DNA of 64,000 bases from Pedobacter sp. WC2423 (GCF_040822065.1 NZ_CP162005.1:1426001-1490000); one strand, 5' to 3'. Counted from the stretch's first letter, positions 45,323 to 54,363 are shown. Numbers and translations are program-made. The notes: generated by a model from the letters alone, not told the origin.

Positions 45323-45359
45323 ATATTACCGGGCTACATCAAGTAGCCCAGTAATATTC
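45323..45359. terminator. Long stem-loop between dnaB and chrA
   Basis: AATATTACCGGGCTAC (45323-45338) pairs with GTAGCCCAGTAATATT (45344-45359), one mismatch, five-base loop. It includes the last codons of chrA and lies between two convergent genes. A T-run is lacking on both sides. Confidence 0.6.
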
Positions 45360-46542
45360 CTGCCAATACAATCAGCGGAGGGCTGATCCTGGTAAAGTTC
45401 AGGATCAGAAAAGTAACCGCAATGATTACAATCGATAATACATCAAAGCCAACAGGTTTTACCAGTAATACAAATGCGGCGATAATAAAGCCGGCACTCA
45501 CCGCATTGATGCCGGACAAAGAATGTCTGATCCTGGTGATTTTCTTCAGATCTTCCCAGAACGGAACAATGAACAGGACCAGGATTAATCCCGGAAGGTT
45601 AATGCCCAGAACACCTACTATTCCGCCCATTACCTGTCCATAAATACTATAACCAAAATTCTTCATACTAATCGCCCCAAGGTAACTCGTAAAAGAAAAA
45701 GTTGGCCCCGGTAAAGCTTGTTGCAAAGCAAAACCAGATAAGAACTCAGAAGAACCCAGGTAATGCTTCATTTGTACAAATTCCGTAAACATCAGCGGAA
45801 CTAATACCTGCCCGCCACCAAAAATAAAGATCCCGTTACGGTAAAAGTTTTCAAACAGTCTGATCGGCAAACTAAAAGGAGAAGTCCTGTTAATAATTGC
45901 ACCCAGGGCAGCCAGGAACAACAATACGCCGAAAAAATAAGCTAGTTTTTTCGGGTTAATATTCGCAAATAACTTTACCCTGATTTCACTTTCCTCTTTT
46001 GGAGTCTCCAAAGCAGAAGAAATCATTCCGCCAACCAGGATAGCCAGCGGAAAAACATAGGCATTTCTTAATACTAAAGTCACAATAACAGCAGAAACCG
46101 CTAAGAAAACAGCCGTTTGTGTGACCAGTACTTTTCGGGAAAGCGTATATGCCCCGAAGGCAACAATCCCTAAAGCAATAGGCTGAATATACTTTAAGAT
46201 CAATATAAACTTTACTTTATGATCAAGCTGTGCAAAACTAATGGCTGCAAAAGTCATGATTGCTGCCGATGGAATAATCCAGATCAGGAAAGTAATCAGC
46301 GCCAGCTTTAGCCCGCCAACCTTATGCGCAATCCCAACCAGTGTTTGTGTAGAAGCCGGCCCGGGTAAGATCTGTGCCAGTGCATTCAGTTCCAGCAAAT
46401 CTTCTTCAGAAATGTAATGAGTTTGCTTCACAAAATACTTTAGCAAAAGAGAGATATGTGCCTGAGCACCACCAAATGCTGTAAATGTGAAAAGAAAGAC
46501 ATCTTTAACAAACAGGAGCTGTCGTTTTTCCATTCCTTTCAT
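45334..46542 (-). CDS. chrA: Chromate transporter family protein (ChrA)
   Basis: ChrA proteins export chromate by proton-driven antiport; many homologues have untested substrates. This 402-residue protein is the two-domain long form. Each half starts with the family motif: FTAFGGAQAHISLL (about 18-31) and FIFGGGQVLVPLM (about 238-250). LPGPASTQTLVGIAHKVGG and LPGPTFSFTSYLGAI are the paired second motifs. About ten to twelve membrane spans are expected. Its ATG overlaps the stop of the upstream TPR gene by one base (TAATG). Confidence 0.9.
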   Translation of the reverse strand: MKGMEKRQLLFVKDVFLFTFTAFGGAQAHISLLLKYFVKQTHYISEEDLLELNALAQILPGPASTQTLVGIAHKVGGLKLALITFLIWIIPSAAIMTFAAISFAQLDHKVKFILILKYIQPIALGIVAFGAYTLSRKVLVTQTAVFLAVSAVIVTLVLRNAYVFPLAILVGGMISSALETPKEESEIRVKLFANINPKKLAYFFGVLLFLAALGAIINRTSPFSLPIRLFENFYRNGIFIFGGGQVLVPLMFTEFVQMKHYLGSSEFLSGFALQQALPGPTFSFTSYLGAISMKNFGYSIYGQVMGGIVGVLGINLPGLILVLFIVPFWEDLKKITRIRHSLSGINAVSAGFIIAAFVLLVKPVGFDVLSIVIIAVTFLILNFTRISPPLIVLAGILLGYLM

Positions 46543-46877
46543 TAATCGTCCTCATAATCCAAACCTGCTGCCATGTTATAAGCCCCCTGCAACTCTGAGA
46601 AAGCATGTCCATCACCCTTTTCTCTCGCTCTTTTCATGCCGAGCTGATAAATTTCAACCGCCTTACCGGTCTGCTCCTGTTTTTGATATAATTTACCTAA
46701 ATGATAATAAGTTCCAACATAGGACGGATGATCTTCTACTAATTTATGATAATAATAAAAGGCTTGTTCAGTATCATTTAACGAGTTATACTCTGTTGCC
46801 AGTGCGTATAAGATAAATGGATCATTAGGTTCTGTTGCCAAAAAAGATAATAACTTGTTTAATCGGGTACTTTGCAT
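46542..46877 (-). CDS. Small tetratricopeptide-repeat protein
   Basis: The 111-residue cytoplasmic protein consists of about three TPR helix pairs: DPFILYALATEYNSLNDTEQ, AFYYYHKLVEDHPSYVGTYY and HLGKLYQKQEQTGKAVEIYQ. There is no signal or membrane span. Its stop overlaps the chrA start by one base, so the two are co-translated, yet a link to chromate transport is not known. It is divergent from etfB. Confidence 0.82.
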   Translation of the reverse strand: MQSTRLNKLLSFLATEPNDPFILYALATEYNSLNDTEQAFYYYHKLVEDHPSYVGTYYHLGKLYQKQEQTGKAVEIYQLGMKRAREKGDGHAFSELQGAYNMAAGLDYEDD

Positions 46878-47005
46878 TTTAAATCCCTGCTTTTTTAATT
46901 AGATTTGCAAAAAGACATTTTTTTGAAATCGTTATATTTAGACACTGATAAAAACCAATAACAGTCAGATAATGGCTTCATCAATTTAAAAAACAACTTA
47001 TTCAT

Positions 47006-47743
47006 ATGAAAATATTAGTTTGTATCAGTAACGTGCCCGACACAACGACAAAAATAACTTTTACTAATGATAATACCCAATTCAATACTGCGGGAGTTAC
47101 GTTTATCGTGAACCCTTATGATGAAATTGCGTTATCAAGAGCGATTGAACTTTGTGCTGGTGGTAAAGGAACAGTAACAGTAATTAATGTTGGAGAAAGT
47201 GCTACTGAACCAACAATCAGAAAAGCATTGGCCATTGGTGCTGATGATGCTGTCAGAATTGATGCAGCTCCGCGTGATGCTTATTTCACAGCTTTTCAAA
47301 TCGCTGAATATGCTAAAGAAGGTAATTTTGATATGATCCTTACCGGTCGTGAATCAATTGATTATAACGGCGCGCAGGTAGCTGCAATGGTAGGTGGCTT
47401 TTTAGATATCCCATCCATCTCTATTATTAAAAAATTAGACTATGACGGAACTACTGCAACTCTGGAAAGAGAAATTGAAGGTGGTAAAGAAGTAGTGACC
47501 GTAACTGGTAAATTTGTAGCCAGCTGTGCCGAAGGCGTAGCGGTTCCAACCATCCCAACCATGAGAGGTATTATGTCAGCAAGATCAAAACCATTAGTGG
47601 TCGTTGCTGCTCAGCCAATCGAAGAAGTAATTAAAGTAGTACAGTTTGAAACTCCTCCTGCCCGCGGAACCGTTAAATTGATTCCGGCAGAAGAAGCAGC
47701 TAACCTGATCAGCCTGCTGCATACCGAAGCTAAAGTAATCTAA
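47006..47743 (+). CDS. etfB: Electron transfer flavoprotein beta subunit
   Basis: EtfB with EtfA passes electrons from acyl-CoA and other dehydrogenases to the quinone pool. The 245-residue protein starts MKILVCISNVPDTTTKI and shows VNPYDEIALSRAIEL, AIGADDAVRIDA and the signature LTGRESIDYNGAQVAAMVGG, which binds AMP in the canonical subunit. It is followed by etfA after 44 bases. No dehydrogenase gene is adjacent. Confidence 0.95.
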   Translation: MKILVCISNVPDTTTKITFTNDNTQFNTAGVTFIVNPYDEIALSRAIELCAGGKGTVTVINVGESATEPTIRKALAIGADDAVRIDAAPRDAYFTAFQIAEYAKEGNFDMILTGRESIDYNGAQVAAMVGGFLDIPSISIIKKLDYDGTTATLEREIEGGKEVVTVTGKFVASCAEGVAVPTIPTMRGIMSARSKPLVVVAAQPIEEVIKVVQFETPPARGTVKLIPAEEAANLISLLHTEAKVI

Positions 47744-47787
47744 GGTCTGTTTTAAAAAATTAATTATAAAAATCCAAGCGAAAAAAT

Positions 47788-48759
47788 ATGTCAGTTTTAG
47801 TATATGTAGAACAAGTCGATGGTAAATTTAAGAAATCCGTTTTTGAAGCGGTTTCTTATGCAAAAGCCATTGCAGATAAAACAGGGACTAGCCTTACCGC
47901 AGTATCTATTGGTAACGTTGCAGATAGCGAATTACAAGAATTAGGTAAATATGGTGCAGCCAAAGTATTAAACGTGGCGAGCGCAGAGTTAAAGAATTTC
48001 GTAAACCAGGCCTATGCCGCTGTAATTGCAGAAGCTGCTCAGAAAGAAGGTGCTGAAGTGATCGTACTTTCCAACTCATTTTCAGGAAAAGGCCTTGCAC
48101 CACGTGTAGCTGTTAAATTAAAAGCAGGTTTAGTTGATGGTGCTGTAGAGCTTCCACAAGTAGATGGCGGAAAATTTTTAGTTAAAAAAGGTGCTTTCTC
48201 CGGAAAAGCATTTGCCGTGACTGAGCTGATTTCAGCAAACAAAGTAATCGCATTGAATCCAAATGCTTTCGGCGTTAAAGAATCACCGGTTACTGCAACA
48301 ATCGAGGCTTTCTCTCCTGCTGTTCAGACTACTGATCTTGCAGCAATTGTTAAAGAAATTGTAAGGGCTACAGATAAAGTTTCTCTGCCTGACGCTGAAC
48401 TGGTAGTTTCTGCAGGAAGAGGTCTTAAAGGACCAGAAAACTGGGGTATGATCGAAGAACTGGCTGGATTGTTAGGTGCAGCTACAGCTTGCTCTAAACC
48501 AGTTTCGGATGCAGACTGGAGACCACACTCAGAACACGTTGGTCAGACAGGTATTGCAATCAGTCCTAATTTGTATATTGCTATAGGTATATCAGGAGCT
48601 ATCCAGCATTTAGCCGGAGTAAGTTCATCTAAAGTAATTGTAGTCATCAATAAAGATCCGGAAGCTCCTTTCTTTAAAGTTGCTGATTATGGAATCGTTG
48701 GAGATGCCTTTGAGGTTGTTCCTAAATTAATTGAGGCTCTAAAAGCACATCAAGCTTAA
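47788..48759 (+). CDS. etfA: Electron transfer flavoprotein alpha subunit
   Basis: EtfA carries the FAD of the heterodimer. The 323-residue sequence has an N-terminal alpha/beta domain (MSVLVYVEQVDGKFKKSVFE). The C-terminal FAD domain contains LVVSAGRGLKGPENW, GAATACSKPVSDADWRPHSE, VGQTGIAISPNLYIAIGISG and VVINKDPEAPFFKVADYGIV. It is co-transcribed with etfB and followed by a hairpin. Confidence 0.95.
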   Translation: MSVLVYVEQVDGKFKKSVFEAVSYAKAIADKTGTSLTAVSIGNVADSELQELGKYGAAKVLNVASAELKNFVNQAYAAVIAEAAQKEGAEVIVLSNSFSGKGLAPRVAVKLKAGLVDGAVELPQVDGGKFLVKKGAFSGKAFAVTELISANKVIALNPNAFGVKESPVTATIEAFSPAVQTTDLAAIVKEIVRATDKVSLPDAELVVSAGRGLKGPENWGMIEELAGLLGAATACSKPVSDADWRPHSEHVGQTGIAISPNLYIAIGISGAIQHLAGVSSSKVIVVINKDPEAPFFKVADYGIVGDAFEVVPKLIEALKAHQA

Positions 48760-48763
48760 TATC

Positions 48764-48799
48764 AATATCAGGCGGAGATGAAAGTTTCCGCCGGATATT
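48764..48799 (+). terminator. Stem-loop after etfA
   Basis: AATATCaGGCGGA pairs with TCCGCCgGATATT around a ten-base loop with one internal A-G mismatch. No T-run follows and the next gene starts at 48807, so it could be a weak terminator or an mRNA processing/stability element. Confidence 0.5.
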
Positions 48800-48806
48800 C
48801 ATAAAT

Positions 48807-49424
48807 ATGAAAAAAGTAAAACTAGATATTGTTGGTTTATCCTATAGCCAAACCCAATCCGGAGCCTACGCACTGGTACTTGGAGAAGTAAACGGCAGAA
48901 GACGTTTGCCTATCATCATAGGTGCATTCGAAGCTCAGGCTATTGCAATTGAGATTGAAAAAATGACCCCAAGCAGGCCATTGACGCATGATCTGTTCAA
49001 AACATTTGCGCAGACTTATAAAATTGAAATTAAAGAAATTCTGATCTACAACCTGGTGGATGGTGTCTTCTTTGCGAAGCTGATCTGTACAGACGGTGAA
49101 AGAACAGAAGAAATTGACGCCAGAACATCGGATGCGATTGCACTGGCTGTTCGTTTCAATTCCTCAATTTACACTTACGAATTTATTTTATCCTCCGCAG
49201 GTATCGTTATTGAAGGCAACGACTTTGTTTTTCTCGAGAACATGGATAATTTGAATAAGGAACATGGACAGGAAGATATTGATACTTCAATTCCCGGAAC
49301 TGGCTTTGGAAACCTTAGCGTTGAGGAACTTAATCAAAAACTTCAGGAAGCTATTGCTGAGGAAGCCTATGAAAAAGCGGCCCGTATCAGAGATGAACTC
49401 AACAAAAGAAATTCATCCCAATAG
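48807..49424 (+). CDS. Bifunctional nuclease (DUF151) protein with C-terminal UVR motif
   Basis: The N-terminal 140 residues form the bifunctional nuclease/DUF151 domain (LPIIIGAFEAQAIAIEIEKM, SRPLTHDLFKTFA, DARTSDAIALAVRFNSSIY). Homologues cleave DNA and RNA in vitro or regulate in plants. The C-terminal 35 residues (SVEELNQKLQEAIAEEAYEK, AARIRDELNKR) match the UVR motif that mediates UvrB-UvrC contact. The fusion is common in Bacteroidota. It follows etfA by 47 bases with a hairpin between. Confidence 0.88.
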   Translation: MKKVKLDIVGLSYSQTQSGAYALVLGEVNGRRRLPIIIGAFEAQAIAIEIEKMTPSRPLTHDLFKTFAQTYKIEIKEILIYNLVDGVFFAKLICTDGERTEEIDARTSDAIALAVRFNSSIYTYEFILSSAGIVIEGNDFVFLENMDNLNKEHGQEDIDTSIPGTGFGNLSVEELNQKLQEAIAEEAYEKAARIRDELNKRNSSQ

Positions 49425-49491
49425 TTATTATTTGCAAGTTTATACACATCTTTATTTTTTCTACCCAAATTTTTTTATTTGAATATTTTTT

Positions 49492-50757
49492 ATGGAGCGT
49501 TTTCACGGAGTAATTGGCGTCATTTTTATACTGGGCCTGGCTTATCTTTGTTCTAACAACAAGAAGAAGATTAATTTTAGACTTGTAGCAAGTGGCCTCA
49601 CGCTTCAGATAGTCATCGCAGTTCTTGTGCTTAGAGTTGCTCCTGTTCAGCACTTCTTTGAATTTCTTGGAAAAGGAATGCAGAAAATCGAGCAATTTGC
49701 TAAAGTAGGTGTTGATTTTGTTTATGGTGGTGTTGCCGTGATCGGTTTTGATGGTAAAACACATGCCTATGCCGCCCCTGAAAGTTTCATTTTTGCTTTT
49801 AATGTAACCGCCACAATCATCCTGGTTTGTGTGCTGGTAGCTATATTTTATCATTTCGGTATTATGCAGCGTATTGTTTCTGTGATTGCCAAAGGAATGA
49901 ACTTTATTATGCGTGTGAGTGGCGCTGAAGCTTTAAGTAACGTAGCCAGTGCCTTTGTTGGCCAGGTTGAAGCTCAGGTCATGATCAAACCTTATCTTAA
50001 AGGAATGACAAAAAGTGAATTGCTGGCCTCCATGAGCGGTAGTTTAGCCTGTATTGCCGGTGGTATCCTGATTGTTTATGCAAATATGGGTGCTCAGGCA
50101 GGAATGAACCTTGCCCCGAAACTAATAATGGCCAGTTTGATGGCAGCTCCCGGAGCTTTGATTATTTCCAAAATAGTTTTCCCGGAAACAGAAGTTTCAC
50201 AAACTATGGGTAAAGTAAAACTTGAGGTTAAAAGTGAATATACGAACCTGATTGATGCGATTTCGCATGGTGCAGGAGAAGGTTTTAAGATTGCAATGAA
50301 CGTAATTGCGATGTTAATCGGCTTTATTGCCTTAATCGCTTTAGTAGATTATACTTTAGTTCACATCGGCCATCTTTTCAATCCAAACTTTAATTTATCA
50401 CTGGACTGGATTTTTGGCAGATTATTCTATCCATTTGCCTGGTCAATGGGTATTCCTGATGTAGATGTAAGTAATGCAGCTACCCTGCTTGGTCAAAAAT
50501 TAACCGTGAATGAATTCCTTGCTTTCAAAAACCTGACTACTAAAGCAGTTCCGATTGTTACCGAAAAAGGTGTATTGATCATCAGTATCGCTATTTGCGG
50601 TTTTGCTAATTTCAGCAGCGTTGGTATGCAGATTGGTGGAATTGGAGAGCTTGCACCAGAACGTCGTGCAGACTTAGCTAAACTAGGCTTAAAAGCGTTA
50701 ATGTGCGGAACATTAGCTTCTTACCTTTCTGCTTCTATTGCAGGTGTATTAATGTAA
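49492..50757 (+). CDS. NupC-type concentrative nucleoside transporter
   Basis: CNT transporters import nucleosides with sodium or protons. The 421-residue protein begins MERFHGVIGVIFILGLAYLC and has about ten membrane spans. Family motifs are VSGAEALSNVASAFVGQVEA, SMSGSLACIAGGILIVYANM (substrate-binding region), ISHGAGEGFKIAMNVIAMLI and GFANFSSVGMQIGGIGELAP. The upstream sequence is T-rich with no SD. The next gene begins 20 bases after its stop. Confidence 0.93.
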   Translation: MERFHGVIGVIFILGLAYLCSNNKKKINFRLVASGLTLQIVIAVLVLRVAPVQHFFEFLGKGMQKIEQFAKVGVDFVYGGVAVIGFDGKTHAYAAPESFIFAFNVTATIILVCVLVAIFYHFGIMQRIVSVIAKGMNFIMRVSGAEALSNVASAFVGQVEAQVMIKPYLKGMTKSELLASMSGSLACIAGGILIVYANMGAQAGMNLAPKLIMASLMAAPGALIISKIVFPETEVSQTMGKVKLEVKSEYTNLIDAISHGAGEGFKIAMNVIAMLIGFIALIALVDYTLVHIGHLFNPNFNLSLDWIFGRLFYPFAWSMGIPDVDVSNAATLLGQKLTVNEFLAFKNLTTKAVPIVTEKGVLIISIAICGFANFSSVGMQIGGIGELAPERRADLAKLGLKALMCGTLASYLSASIAGVLM

Positions 50758-50777
50758 TCTTATTGATTTAACAGAAA

Positions 50778-51722
50778 ATGAAAACAACAGAATTTGCTAT
50801 AATCGGCTTAGGTGGTGTTGGTGGTTATTTCGGTTTTAAACTAGCTCAGAAATATGCTGCAGACAGCGCAATCAATGTTACTTTTATTGCCCGCGAAAAA
50901 ACCTACGAAATTGTTAAAGAAAATGGTCTTACCCTGCTTTCTCCAGCGCATGAAGATCCTATTGCCAGACCACATCAAATTTTAAAAACTGTAGCTGAAC
51001 TAGGTCATACCGATGTATTTGTTATCTGTGTCAAAGAATATGATCTGGAGAATATCTGTAATCAATTAAAGGATAAAATCAAAAGCGATACTGTTATCCT
51101 GCCTTTAATGAATGGTGTGGATATTTATGAAAGAATACGGAAAATAATCACTGGTGGAATTGTACTGCCTTCCTGTGTTTATGTAGCTTCACATATCAAA
51201 GAAAAAGGAGTTGTCGAACACAAAGGAAATCCTGGTAAAATCACTGTAGGAAAAGACCCGGAACATCCCGAATTCGATCCTAAAAGTATCGTTGACTTGT
51301 TTAAGAAAGCTTCGGTCGATATCGACTACAAAGAAGATTCATTCCCGGCTATCTGGTCCAAATACTTTTTCATTGCAAGTTTTGGATTGGTTTCTGCCAG
51401 GTACAACAAATCAATTGGACAAGTTAACGAGGAGGAAGAATTACACCAGAGAGCATTAGCAGTAATGCAGGAAATACAAGCAATCGCAGTCAAAAAAGAG
51501 ATAGCTCTTCCTGAAAACATTATTGAACAGACTTTTCAGAAAGCAGCCTCCTTCCCTTTCCAAACACCGACTTCTTTACAGCTGGATGTACAATCCGGAA
51601 AAGAAAACACGGAACTTGAACTATTTGCCGGAGCGATTATAGCCTATGGAAAAGAGCTGGGCATTCCTGTTCCGGAAACCACTGACATTTATAATGAAAT
51701 CAAAAACGGCATGCTGGTTTAG
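50778..51722 (+). CDS. Ketopantoate reductase family protein
   Basis: The 314-residue protein has the N-terminal Rossmann motif GLGGVGGYFGFKLA (about 11-24) and the ApbA/PanE architecture: VFVICVKEYDLENI, LPLMNGVDIYERI, the catalytic Lys region IWSKYFFIASFGLVSA (Lys near 197) and the C-terminal helical domain. PanE reduces 2-dehydropantoate with NADPH in CoA synthesis. Several paralogues of unknown substrate exist, so the exact activity is uncertain. It is in the same direction as the nucleoside transporter. Confidence 0.82.
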   Translation: MKTTEFAIIGLGGVGGYFGFKLAQKYAADSAINVTFIAREKTYEIVKENGLTLLSPAHEDPIARPHQILKTVAELGHTDVFVICVKEYDLENICNQLKDKIKSDTVILPLMNGVDIYERIRKIITGGIVLPSCVYVASHIKEKGVVEHKGNPGKITVGKDPEHPEFDPKSIVDLFKKASVDIDYKEDSFPAIWSKYFFIASFGLVSARYNKSIGQVNEEEELHQRALAVMQEIQAIAVKKEIALPENIIEQTFQKAASFPFQTPTSLQLDVQSGKENTELELFAGAIIAYGKELGIPVPETTDIYNEIKNGMLV

Positions 51723-51895
51723 CCTTTATTTTTGAAATAATTCAGGCCGAATAAAGTAAGTGAGCAACCTATTAAACCAGAAAGCACTGTAGATGAAAAG
51801 CCTTTAGTTAATAAAAGCCATGCATCACCAAGGATAAGAATAAGTAATAAAATTGAAATAATCTTTATTCCATTCTTTTTAAAGAAATCTGCCAT
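51719..51895 (-). CDS. Small hypothetical membrane protein, 58 residues
   Basis: A minus-strand frame encodes MADFFKKNGIKIISILLLIL and onward, with two hydrophobic spans (about 10-28 and 34-51) and a basic C-terminus (NYFKNKG). Its stop overlaps the convergent panE-like stop. The clean signal-like charge distribution and adjacent spans make it a plausible gene. The family is not recognised. Confidence 0.55.
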   Translation of the reverse strand: MADFFKKNGIKIISILLLILILGDAWLLLTKGFSSTVLSGLIGCSLTLFGLNYFKNKG

Positions 51896-51949
51896 AGTTA
51901 TTTTTGAAGAATTGCAAATTTAAATATTTTTTGTCACCTGAGCGGTGCT

Positions 51950-51984
51950 GAGATTCAAAAGGAAAAGATTTCCTTTTGAATCTC
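51950..51984. repeat. Perfect 16-bp inverted repeat
   Basis: GAGATTCAAAAGGAAA (51950-51965) and TTTCCTTTTGAATCTC (51969-51984) are exact complements around a three-base loop. It lies just downstream of the next minus-strand gene and 54 bases upstream of the 58-residue protein gene. No T-run of terminator type follows on either strand. Confidence 0.65.
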
Positions 51985-51990
51985 TTCCTT

Positions 51991-52389
51991 TTAAGTTAAC
52001 ATTTCCTGTAACAAATCAAACAAGGTCAGGTTCTTTGCACAACCAAAATAGTTATGATCCAAAATCAGGTAGATTGTCTTTTTAGAAATCCCATCATTGG
52101 TTACAATTCTAAGCGGCTGGCATAACAAACCCAGATTTTTAACAAAATTACGCTGATAACTTTCATCAAAACCTATATAAACTTCTTCTATATCCCCTAG
52201 TGAGATCTTCAAATCTATATCCTGATCATCACCCTTAACCCATAACCCCTGTTCTGTTAAAACTAAAACCCCGGTATGATCATGTACCGGAGGAACACCT
52301 GTAAACTGGGCAGCAATGTTGTTAATCCCTGTTTTTGATTCCAGTTCATCATCATAACTCCATAATACTCTTGCGTCTAATAAATTCAT
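51991..52389 (-). CDS. Hypothetical soluble protein, PH/GRAM-like
   Basis: The 132-residue product is beta-rich with a C-terminal helix (NLTLFDLLQEML). Segments GVLVLTEQGLWVKGDDQDID and LKISLGDIEEVYIGFDE have the pattern of PH- or GRAM-like domains, in which a strand pair with 'LTxxGLW' is followed by 'I...DIxxV'. No signal peptide is present. A -7 box lies 30 bases upstream. Function is unknown. Confidence 0.65.
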   Translation of the reverse strand: MNLLDARVLWSYDDELESKTGINNIAAQFTGVPPVHDHTGVLVLTEQGLWVKGDDQDIDLKISLGDIEEVYIGFDESYQRNFVKNLGLLCQPLRIVTNDGISKKTIYLILDHNYFGCAKNLTLFDLLQEMLT

Positions 52390-52419
52390 TGCTTAAAATT
52401 GAGATGCTCGTTAGGGTTG

Positions 52420-52427
52420 CAAAATTA
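52420..52427 (-). promoter_or_regulatory. -7 box (TAATTTTG) upstream of 52389
   Basis: TAATTTTG on the minus strand matches TAnnTTTG and ends 30 bases before the ATG of the PH-like protein. Confidence 0.4.
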
Positions 52428-52500
52428 GCATTTTATTGATTAATTAAACCTACCTTCACCAACATGATGGTGATTTGCCATATATTTTCCCACCCGCTCC

Positions 52501-53094
52501 TTGCAAAACACCTTCAATACGCTAATCGACAGTTTTATAGACAATAAGGTAGGCATCACAGAAAATTTTTTAAGCGTGGCTTTAGCCTCTCAACTCAAAG
52601 AAAACCTGCATAGTCTTTACCAGGATAAATTACTGCTATCTGCAGGAACGGGAAATGAAACTATAGTTTCTCATGATCAGCTGGTTAGAAGTGACAAGAT
52701 CTACTGGCTGGACAGGAAGCACGGCAATATTCACGAAAACAGCTTTTTCGATTTGATGGATAGCTTTGTCAGTTATCTCAACAGCACTTGTTATACCGGT
52801 ATTACTGGTTATGAATTTCATTATACATTGTATGAAGAAGGAAGTTTTTATAAAAAACATCTTGATCAGTTCAAGAACAATGATAGCAGACAATATTCAA
52901 TGATCATTTATTTAAATGCAAACTGGCAGGAAAATGATGGCGGAGAACTTTGTATTCATCATTCGGATAGTTTGCAAAAAATATCACCTGATAATGGTAA
53001 AAGTGTTTTCTTCAAAAGCAGTGAACTTGTACATGAAGTTTTAATCACACATAAACAAAGACTAAGTATAACCGGCTGGTTGAAAATTAATTAA
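52501..53094 (+). CDS. 2OG-Fe(II) oxygenase, prolyl-4-hydroxylase-like
   Basis: This 197-residue enzyme has the double-stranded beta-helix of 2-oxoglutarate/Fe(II) oxygenases. The iron ligands are His120, Asp122 (KKHLDQFK) and His178 (ELVHEVL); Arg187 (HKQRLSITGW) binds 2-oxoglutarate. YSMIIYLNANWQENDGGELC is typical of prolyl-4-hydroxylase-like members. The substrate is unknown. The start appears to be TTG 52501: a stop lies in frame at 52471 and the first in-frame Met is at residue 86. The protease gene follows after 32 bases. Confidence 0.87.
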   Translation: MQNTFNTLIDSFIDNKVGITENFLSVALASQLKENLHSLYQDKLLLSAGTGNETIVSHDQLVRSDKIYWLDRKHGNIHENSFFDLMDSFVSYLNSTCYTGITGYEFHYTLYEEGSFYKKHLDQFKNNDSRQYSMIIYLNANWQENDGGELCIHHSDSLQKISPDNGKSVFFKSSELVHEVLITHKQRLSITGWLKIN

Positions 53095-53126
53095 AAACGT
53101 TTAAATTGCTGCGTTAATACGACGTA

Positions 53127-54302
53127 ATGAAACTCATTTTCAACCTTTGTTTACTCCTGGCAATTTGCATCCGGGCCAATGCACAAGAATTCACCTATAA
53201 CCAGGGAGGAACTTCTGCTAAAAACTATTATGAAGAGATTCCCTATCAAACGATAAACGGCAAAATGTTCATTCAGGTAGAACTGCATGGCAAAAAGCAT
53301 AAATTCTTATTTGATACCGGCGCCCCCGTTGCGATTAGTCCGGAACTGGTTACGCAGCTGAAAGCGAAATTTCTGGACGAAGACACACTTTCAGATGTCA
53401 ACGGCGTTACCGATACGATGGGAGTCGTGCAGATCCCGCAAATCAAAATAGGTAAAATCAGGTTTGATCACATCCCTGCAATTACGCTATTCCCCGACTT
53501 TTACAGGTGCTGGGGTATAGACGGAGTTATAGGAAGTAATATTCTCCGCAATTCCATTGTGAGTATCGATGGAAAAAAGCAGGTTATTATTTTGACCGAT
53601 CAGCTGGAAAAATTAAAACTGAATGATAGCTATAGCTCCCCGATGATTACCAATACAAGTTATCAAAGTAATCCAATTATTAAGATTCAGCTAAAAGATA
53701 ACACTACAATCGATCTGGGATTCGATACAGGTGATAATGAATTTCTTCGCATCTCTGAAGAGCTGTTGAGCCAGCTACCTGATTCCGGAGCTTATGAAAT
53801 CCTGGCCAAAGGTTATGGAGCCAATACCATAGGCGGACTGGGATTGCAGCAAAGTGCCGAAAAATATTTATTGAGGTTTCCCCAGATAAAAATAGGTAAT
53901 GGATTGTTTAACAACACCATTATGGAAACCAATAAAAGTGGCAGTTCAGCTATAGGATCAAAGATTTTACTATACGGAGTGGTGACACTGGATTTTATTC
54001 ACAGTAAATTCTACTTTAACAGCACTAAAAAAGACAATGAAGTCAGAGAGAAACAATGGCCATTTGTACCTACTGTAATTAATGACCGGCTTGCGGTTGG
54101 TGTAGTTTGGGACAAATATAAAAATGAAGTAAAACCCGGCCAGCGTATCGTGGCCATTGATAATGTAGATTACGCCGATGTTACCCTATGTGATATGCTG
54201 AACCGTCCGCATATATTAGCAGGCAAAGAAACAGCTATTATCACCATAAAGGACGATCAGGGGAACCTGCAAAAAATACAGATCAGTAAACTGCACTATT
54301 AA
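53127..54302 (+). CDS. Retropepsin-like aspartic protease with PDZ domain, exported
   Basis: The 391-residue protein has a signal peptide ending in ANAQ. Two aspartyl-protease half-sites follow: FLFDTGAPVAIS (Asp63) and LGFDTGDNEFLRIS (Asp200), so both catalytic aspartates lie in one chain. A C-terminal PDZ-like region (about 315-391, VKPGQRIVAIDNVDYADVTL) could select substrates. Such envelope proteases are frequent in Bacteroidota and mostly uncharacterised. It is probably co-transcribed with the 2OG oxygenase gene and ends at a strong terminator. Confidence 0.87.
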   Translation: MKLIFNLCLLLAICIRANAQEFTYNQGGTSAKNYYEEIPYQTINGKMFIQVELHGKKHKFLFDTGAPVAISPELVTQLKAKFLDEDTLSDVNGVTDTMGVVQIPQIKIGKIRFDHIPAITLFPDFYRCWGIDGVIGSNILRNSIVSIDGKKQVIILTDQLEKLKLNDSYSSPMITNTSYQSNPIIKIQLKDNTTIDLGFDTGDNEFLRISEELLSQLPDSGAYEILAKGYGANTIGGLGLQQSAEKYLLRFPQIKIGNGLFNNTIMETNKSGSSAIGSKILLYGVVTLDFIHSKFYFNSTKKDNEVREKQWPFVPTVINDRLAVGVVWDKYKNEVKPGQRIVAIDNVDYADVTLCDMLNRPHILAGKETAIITIKDDQGNLQKIQISKLHY

Positions 54303-54325
54303 ATTGCGGTTGCCCGGCTAAATAT

Positions 54326-54363
54326 AAAAAATCCCCGTTAAAATTATTTAACGGGGATTTTTT
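54326..54363. terminator. Bidirectional terminator between the protease gene and gltA
   Basis: AAAAAATCCCCGTTAAA pairs perfectly with TTTAACGGGGATTTTTT around a four-base loop. A- and T-runs on the two sides make it work in both directions. Confidence 0.93.
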
